Under the pieces are notes generated by a model that saw nothing but the letters and a program-made list of their open reading frames with translations, was not told the origin of the DNA and ran no database searches. A stretch of 11,049 bases of DNA, from positions 1 through 11,049 of the forward strand of contig JAEYXI010000431.1 in NCBI GenBank assembly GCA_023428515.1, given 5' to 3'. Each line of letters starts with the position of its first letter. The first letter of the stretch is position 1. The translations under genes were made by a program, and so were the position numbers. This DNA is from Pseudomonadota bacterium. Its GTDB lineage: Bacteria; Pseudomonadota; Alphaproteobacteria; Rhizobiales; Rhizobiaceae. Positions 7,274 to 11,049 of the stretch are shown piece by piece.

Positions 7274-7399
7274 GCGCCGCCCCTCGCCCTTACCCTCTCC
7301 CTGTAACGACGGGGAGAGGGGGTCGCCGACGCCGAACTTCGCCCTTCTCCCCGTCACTATACGGGGAGAAGGTGCTGGCAGGCGGATGAGGGGCAGCGC
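7274..7399. repeat. MITE-like palindromic repeat with two hairpins
   Basis: This 126-bp element fills most of the 173-bp rhaD-rhaI gap. Its ends are inverted repeats matching at 11 of 12 positions (GCGCCGCCCCTC at 7274-7285, GAGGGGCAGCGC at 7388-7399). Inside are two hairpins: CCCTCTCCCTGT / ACGGGGAGAGGG (7293-7304 / 7309-7320, 11 of 12 paired plus a G-T) and a perfect 12-bp stem CCTTCTCCCCGT / ACGGGGAGAAGG (7343-7354 / 7361-7372). Sequences of this form (CTCCCCGT..ACGGGGAG with flanking GAGGGGC) recur in intergenic regions of Mesorhizobium and related genomes, from recall rather than a search. It encodes no protein. It is transcribed with rhaDI and could stabilise or weaken the downstream message. 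The rhaI ribosome binding site follows at 7415-7420. Confidence 0.75.
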
Positions 7400-7428
7400 C
7401 TGCAGACGCATTTTGGGAGGGAATTGCA

Positions 7429-8721
7429 GTGTCCGAACAGATTATTTCCGCGGACGTGGTCGAGAAGGACAACGCGGGGCGCGAGGCCGATCTGCGGCGC
7501 GACTATGAGACGCTCGGCGAGCGGCTCGACCGGCGCGGCGTCAGCATCGACGCGATCCGCGACAAGATCGCCGCCTTCCACGTCGCCATCCCCTCCTGGG
7601 GCGTCGGCACCGGCGGCACGCGTTTCGCGCGTTTTCCGGGCGACGGCGAGCCGCGCGATATTTTCGACAAGATCGAGGACTGCGCCGTCATCCAGCAGCT
7701 GACGCGCGCCACGCCAACAGTGTCGTTGCATATCCCCTGGGACAAGGCCGATCCCAAGCGGCTGAAGCAGGCGGCGAGCCGCTTCGGGCTGAGCTTCGAC
7801 GCGATGAATTCCAATACCTTCGCAGACGCAAAGGATCAGAAGCTCTCCTACAAATACGGCTCGCTCAGCCACGCCGACGCCGGCACGCGCAGGCAGGCGG
7901 TCGAGCATAATCTCGAATGCATCGAGATAGGCAGGACGCTGGGTTCCAAGGCGCTGACGGTATGGATCGGCGACGGCTCGAATTTCCCCGGACAAGTCAA
8001 TTTCGCCAAGGCATTCGAACGCTATCTTGATTCGATGCGCGAGATTTACGCGGAGTTGCCCGACGACTGGCGGCTCTTCACCGAGCACAAGATGTACGAG
8101 CCGGCCTTCTATTCGACTGTCGTGCAGGACTGGGGCACCAACTACATCATCGCCGAGCAGCTTGGGCCGAAGGCCTATTGCCTCGTCGACCTCGGCCATC
8201 ATGCGCCGAACGTCAACATCGAGATGATCGTCTCCCGGCTGATCCAGTTCAAAAAACTCGGCGGCTTCCACTTCAACGATTCGAAATATGGCGACGACGA
8301 TCTCGATACCGGATCGATCGACCCCTACCGGCTCTTCCTCGTCTTCAACGAGTTGGTCGACGCGGAACTCAACAAGGCCGAGGGTTTCGACCCCGCGCAT
8401 ATGCTCGACCAGAGCCACAACGTGACCGACCCGATCGAGAGCCTGATGCTGTCGGCCGTGGAGGTGCTGCGCGCTTACGGGACGGCGCTGCTCGTCGACC
8501 GCGAGGCGCTGGCCGGCTACCAGGACGGCAACGACGCGCTGATGGCCACGCAGACGCTGAAAACAGCCTTCCGCACCGACATCGATCCGATCCTCGCCAT
8601 GGTCCGCCTGCAGAACGGCGGCGCCATCGACCCGGTCGGAGCCTACCGCGCCAGCGGCTACCGCAGGAAGGTGGCGGCGGAACGGCCGGCGGTGGCTGCG
8701 GGCGGTGGCGGTATCGTCTGA
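7429..8721 (+). CDS. rhaI: L-rhamnose isomerase, rhizobial type (RhaI)
   Basis: Cytoplasmic enzyme converting L-rhamnose to L-rhamnulose, the first intracellular step. At 430 residues it matches the rhizobial/Pseudomonas-type isomerase, a xylose-isomerase-like TIM barrel only distantly related to E. coli RhaA. Visible blocks are HVAIPSWGVGTGGTRFARFP near 46-65, SLHIPWDKADP near 99, FTEHKMYEPAFYSTVVQDWG near 217 (likely metal-binding Glu about 219), DLGHHAPN near 254-261 (Asp254, His257) and GGFHFNDSKYGDDDLDTGS near 278-296 (His about 281, Asp about 284), the usual Mn-binding set. The start is GTG at 7429, preceded by GGGAGG at 8-nt spacing; no in-frame ATG fits better. The C-terminus ends in an Ala/Gly-rich tail. 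Second gene of rhaDI, after a 173-bp gap with a repeat. It ends 33 bp before the converging phosphatase-like gene, with no clear terminator between them. Confidence 0.93.
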   Translation: MSEQIISADVVEKDNAGREADLRRDYETLGERLDRRGVSIDAIRDKIAAFHVAIPSWGVGTGGTRFARFPGDGEPRDIFDKIEDCAVIQQLTRATPTVSLHIPWDKADPKRLKQAASRFGLSFDAMNSNTFADAKDQKLSYKYGSLSHADAGTRRQAVEHNLECIEIGRTLGSKALTVWIGDGSNFPGQVNFAKAFERYLDSMREIYAELPDDWRLFTEHKMYEPAFYSTVVQDWGTNYIIAEQLGPKAYCLVDLGHHAPNVNIEMIVSRLIQFKKLGGFHFNDSKYGDDDLDTGSIDPYRLFLVFNELVDAELNKAEGFDPAHMLDQSHNVTDPIESLMLSAVEVLRAYGTALLVDREALAGYQDGNDALMATQTLKTAFRTDIDPILAMVRLQNGGAIDPVGAYRASGYRRKVAAERPAVAAGGGGIV

Positions 8722-8754
8722 GGATTCAGGCCTCGACCCGATCTTACGCGTGCT

Positions 8755-9270
8755 TCATATCCGCGGATCGATGTCGAGGGCGAAAGGCACGCCCTCGAAG
8801 GCGTCGGCGCCGCGACCGATCGACTGGATCGCCTCGACCATGCGCCCTCGCCTGTCGAGCATCGCATCGGCGAGCGCGACCAGGCGCGGGTTGGGCGTGG
8901 CGCTCGGCGATGCCAGCCTCAAGGCCTGCGCGAGTTCCCCTTCGTCGCGCGACGGCTGCAGCGCCGCGGCGATGATATAGGCCGAGGCGGTCGATCGGCT
9001 GATGCCGGCATAGCAGTTGATGACAAGCGGCCGGGTGCGGTTCCAGTTCTGGGCGAAGTCGAGCAACGTGCGCATATGCGCCTCGCCCGGCAGCGTCATG
9101 CCCTCCTGCGGCTCCGCTATGTCGTGCAGCGAGAGGAACAGGTGGTTCGCCTCGGCGATGGAGGCGGGACGGGTCATTGCGGTTCCTGGCGCGAGCAGGG
9201 AGAGAAGGCGTTCCGCCTTGGTAGAGGCGACGGTCGCGTCGACCTTTGAAAGCGGGCAGACCCAGATCAT
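8755..9270 (-). CDS. Dual-specificity/tyrosine phosphatase-like protein coupled to cobC
   Basis: Small cytoplasmic protein of 171 residues with a cysteine-phosphatase P-loop: NCYAGISRSTASAY (about 90-103) contains the CX5R core (Cys, five residues, Arg) followed by Ser. The His that normally precedes the Cys is Asn here. HDIAEPQEGM about 35 residues upstream offers an Asp placed like the general acid of this superfamily, so catalysis is plausible. No signal peptide or membrane segment is seen. The C-terminal half (SPSATPNPRLVALADAMLDR) is typical of an alphaproteobacterial family of unknown role. ATG at 9270 overlaps the cobC stop by 4 bp (ATGA), so it is translationally coupled to cobC; an open extension to 9348 overlaps cobC heavily and is rejected. 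Context suggests a link to cobalamin synthesis, for example dephosphorylating a pathway intermediate. This is inference; protein or other phosphate substrates remain possible. Confidence 0.8.
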   Translation of the reverse strand: MIWVCPLSKVDATVASTKAERLLSLLAPGTAMTRPASIAEANHLFLSLHDIAEPQEGMTLPGEAHMRTLLDFAQNWNRTRPLVINCYAGISRSTASAYIIAAALQPSRDEGELAQALRLASPSATPNPRLVALADAMLDRRGRMVEAIQSIGRGADAFEGVPFALDIDPRI

Positions 9271-10331
9271 CGTGACACGGCGGCTCTGATACCGCCCTCC
9301 CCGTTGGCTTCGCTCCATGCGGCCAGCGCGGAGGCGAGCCGCCGCCATTCCGCTTCGTCGCCCGGAAACCCCAGGCGAAGCTTGCCCGGCCGGTCGGCAA
9401 AGTTGCGCACGAGTATACCCGCGTTTCCCAAAGCATGGAAAATTGAGGCGGCCCGGACATGCGTGACATGCCGGAACAAGCTCGTGCCGCCGTCCACCTC
9501 TATCCCGTGCGTGCCGAGCAGCCCGTCGAGCCGGGCAGCCTCCGTCGCCAGTTGCTCGCGCATGCCGTCCTGCCAGGCGCGGTCGCCAAGCGCACGGAGG
9601 CCGTATTCAAGCGCCGGTCCCGAAACCGACCAGGGCCCGAACTCGCTGTCGAGGCGCTCGGCAATCCCAGGCGAGGTGACGGCGAAGCCGAGGCGGACGC
9701 CGGCGAGGCCGAAGAATTTTCCGAAGGAGCGCAAGACGACGATACCACCCTGTCCGGCGTCGCCGCAGAGTGATTCCTCGCGCGGCCCCACATCCATGAA
9801 GGCCTCGTCGACGACCAGCAGGCCGCCGCGCCGGCGCAGGGTGTCGGCGAGTGCCAACAGGTCGGCGCGGGAAACGATGCGTCCATCCGGGTTGTTCGGG
9901 TTGACGACCACCGCAAGGTCGGCGCCGGCGAGCACGGAGAAGTCGCGCACCTCGGTCGCCGAATGGCCGGCGAGCGCGGCGGCTCGGAGATGCTCGGCAT
10001 ATGTAGGCCCAAGGATCGCGGCGCGGCCGGGCTCCACGAGCGAAAACACGCGCGGCAGCAGGATTTGCGTGCCGGGCGCAAGAACTATGTGGAGCGGCGA
10101 CGGCGCGCCGTAGGCGAGCGCGGCGGCGGCCTGCAGTCTGCCAGCGCTCTCGGCCTCCGGCAGCCGTGTCAGCGCTGTGGCGGGCAGGTCGAAAAGCGGA
10201 TAGGAGTGCGGGTTGATCCCGGTGGAGAGGTCGACCCACGGCTCAGGCGCATGCGGAAACAGCGACCGAGCACGGCCGAGGCTGCCGCCGTGATCGGCCA
10301 CCGCCGCTATTCGCTCCACCGGACCGTCCAT
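9267..10331 (-). CDS. cobC: Threonine-phosphate decarboxylase CobC (cobalamin biosynthesis)
   Basis: PLP-dependent aminotransferase-fold enzyme, 354 residues. In the family it decarboxylates L-threonine-O-3-phosphate to (R)-1-amino-2-propanol O-2-phosphate, the linker of vitamin B12. The N-terminus has DHGGSLGRARSLFP and WVDLSTGINPHSYP, hallmarks of CobC/CobD decarboxylases. Later blocks are LAPGTQILLPRVF, GPTYAEHLRAA, VVVNPNNPDGRIVS (aminotransferase Asn), LLVVDEAFMDVGP (Asp that binds the PLP pyridine N) and RSFGKFFGLAGVRLGF, whose Lys should form the PLP Schiff base. Starts possible in frame are GTG 10376, ATG 10352 and ATG 10331. The last is chosen because it has AAGGG at about 6 nt and fits the family length. 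Its ATG overlaps the divergent cobD ATG within CATG. Note that CobC here has the Pseudomonas denitrificans meaning; the Salmonella name for this enzyme is CobD. The gene is coupled to the phosphatase-like gene downstream. Confidence 0.9.
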   Translation of the reverse strand: MDGPVERIAAVADHGGSLGRARSLFPHAPEPWVDLSTGINPHSYPLFDLPATALTRLPEAESAGRLQAAAALAYGAPSPLHIVLAPGTQILLPRVFSLVEPGRAAILGPTYAEHLRAAALAGHSATEVRDFSVLAGADLAVVVNPNNPDGRIVSRADLLALADTLRRRGGLLVVDEAFMDVGPREESLCGDAGQGGIVVLRSFGKFFGLAGVRLGFAVTSPGIAERLDSEFGPWSVSGPALEYGLRALGDRAWQDGMREQLATEAARLDGLLGTHGIEVDGGTSLFRHVTHVRAASIFHALGNAGILVRNFADRPGKLRLGFPGDEAEWRRLASALAAWSEANGEGGIRAAVSR

Positions 10332-11049
10332 GTTCGCCCTTATCGCCTCCATGTCGCTCGCACTGGAAATGAACACCGGTTATCCGGACCGGCTGTTCCG
10401 CGCGATCGGCCATCCGGTCACCTGGATCGGCCGCCTGATATCCTTTCTCGACAACACACTCAACCGCGCTACCGATAGCGACGATACGCGTCGTCTCCGT
10501 GGCGTTCTCGCGCTCGTCGTGATCGTCGGCGTGCCCGGCGCGCTTGCCTATGTGCTGCAATCCTTTCTGCTGCTCCACATAATGGGCTTCTATGTCTCGG
10601 TCGTGCTGTACTCGACTTTGCTGGCGCAGAAGAGCCTTGCACAGCATGTCGAGGCGGTTGCCAAGGCGCTCGATACCGGCGGGCTGGCGGCAGGCCGCGA
10701 GGCGGTGTCGAAGATCGTCGGGCGCGATCCCGAACAGCTCGACCGGGCGGCGGTGTCCCGCGCGGCGATCGAGAGCCTCGCCGAGAATTTCTCCGACGGC
10801 GTCGTGGCGCCGGCCTTCTGGCTGGCGGTCGGCGGGCTGGCCGGCGGCACGGCCTACAAGGCGGCGAACACCGCCGATTCGATGATCGGCCACAGGACGC
10901 CGAAGCACGAGGCGTTCGGCTGGGCGGCGGCGCGCTTCGACGACCTCGTCAACCTGCCGGCGTCCAGGCTGACCGCCCTGTTCATCGTCGCAGCGGCGGC
11001 GATCCTGCCCGGCATGGATGCCCGCGCCGCATGGCGCGCCGTGTGGCGC
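10330..11049 (+). CDS. cobD: Adenosylcobinamide-phosphate synthase CobD/CbiB, 5' part
   Basis: The window contains the first 240 codons, in frame to the last base; the rest lies beyond 11049. The product is an inner-membrane protein that joins aminopropanol (phosphate) to adenosylcobyric acid, using the product of the neighbouring CobC. The N-terminus MFALIASMSLALEMNTGYP, then RAIGHPVTWIGRLISFLD, is typical of the family. Hydrophobic segments are seen at about 1-14 and 57-100 and again near 155-165 and 220-235. The strongest family marks are ESLAENFSDGVVAPAFW (about 143-159) and ANTADSMIGHRTPKHEAFGW (about 173-192). The ATG at 10330 is the first in frame after a TGA at 10291; there is no good ribosome binding site, and the next ATG (10351) is no better. 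The gene diverges from cobC with overlapping start codons, so its promoter must lie inside the cobC coding region. The expected full length is about 310-330 residues. Confidence 0.9.
   Translation, partial: MFALIASMSLALEMNTGYPDRLFRAIGHPVTWIGRLISFLDNTLNRATDSDDTRRLRGVLALVVIVGVPGALAYVLQSFLLLHIMGFYVSVVLYSTLLAQKSLAQHVEAVAKALDTGGLAAGREAVSKIVGRDPEQLDRAAVSRAAIESLAENFSDGVVAPAFWLAVGGLAGGTAYKAANTADSMIGHRTPKHEAFGWAAARFDDLVNLPASRLTALFIVAAAAILPGMDARAAWRAVWR

Noticed and set aside
7274..7399. CRISPR-like repeats or a rho-independent terminator for rhaD
   Set aside because: The two hairpins are related palindromes with no repeat-spacer array and no T-run after either stem; a dispersed palindromic repeat fits better.
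7357..8418. Long minus-strand open frame opposite rhaI (about 353 codons)
   Set aside because: It is antisense to conserved RhaI blocks and begins inside them, and it ends in the repeat; no family features are visible.
8722..8754. Bidirectional terminator between convergent rhaI and the phosphatase-like gene
   Set aside because: The 33-bp gap has no inverted repeat or T-run, so no terminator can be supported from sequence.
10243..10908. Minus-strand open frame opposite the start of cobD (about 221 codons)
   Set aside because: The plus strand here encodes unmistakable CbiB/CobD motifs; the minus frame is Arg/Gln/His-rich and unrecognisable.

Overview
The window is GC-rich, densely coding DNA with short intergenic gaps and several ATGA stop/start overlaps. 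Gene content and order match the rhamnose catabolic loci of Rhizobium and Mesorhizobium-type Alphaproteobacteria (Hyphomicrobiales). A Phyllobacteriaceae/Mesorhizobium-like chromosome is the most likely source. The double-hairpin GC-rich repeat between rhaD and rhaI, of a kind common in those genomes, also points that way. This assignment is inferred from protein families and layout, not from a database search.

Left half (1-4963, minus strand): a rhaR-rhaS-rhaT-rhaP-rhaQ operon, read right to left. It encodes a DeoR-type repressor, a periplasmic sugar-binding protein, a double-domain sugar ABC ATPase and two permeases. The rhaU (mutarotase) and rhaK (kinase) genes that follow in Rhizobium would lie beyond base 1. 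The second permease is abnormal. It runs normally for about 150 residues, then jumps in frame to a tail resembling that of RhaP, so about half of a normal permease is missing. Between rhaS and rhaT lies a strong hairpin plus T-run, probably an attenuator that keeps the binding protein in excess.

Centre (4964-5152): a divergent control region between rhaR and rhaD. It has an unusually regular structure: two mirror-image arms, each of three 10-bp units beginning TGA. The outermost unit of each arm is an identical TGATTGACAC that contains a -35 hexamer for the outward promoter.

Right of centre (5153-8721, plus strand): rhaD, a fused rhamnulose-1-phosphate aldolase / lactaldehyde dehydrogenase, and rhaI, the rhizobial-type L-rhamnose isomerase. 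A 126-bp MITE-like palindromic repeat separates them. With the transporter (and the kinase expected off-window) these would import L-rhamnose, isomerise it to rhamnulose, cleave rhamnulose-1-phosphate to DHAP and L-lactaldehyde, and convert the lactaldehyde.

Right end (8755-11049): a cobalamin block. cobC (minus) and cobD/cbiB (plus, cut by the window end) diverge from a shared CATG, so their ATG start codons overlap. Downstream of cobC, and overlapping its stop, is a small CX5R phosphatase-like protein of unknown role. CobC makes (R)-1-amino-2-propanol phosphate and CobD/CbiB attaches it to adenosylcobyric acid. The phosphatase-like gene is a candidate for an unassigned step or for regulation near this part of the pathway. 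No RNA genes, CRISPR arrays, transposase genes or phage genes were seen.
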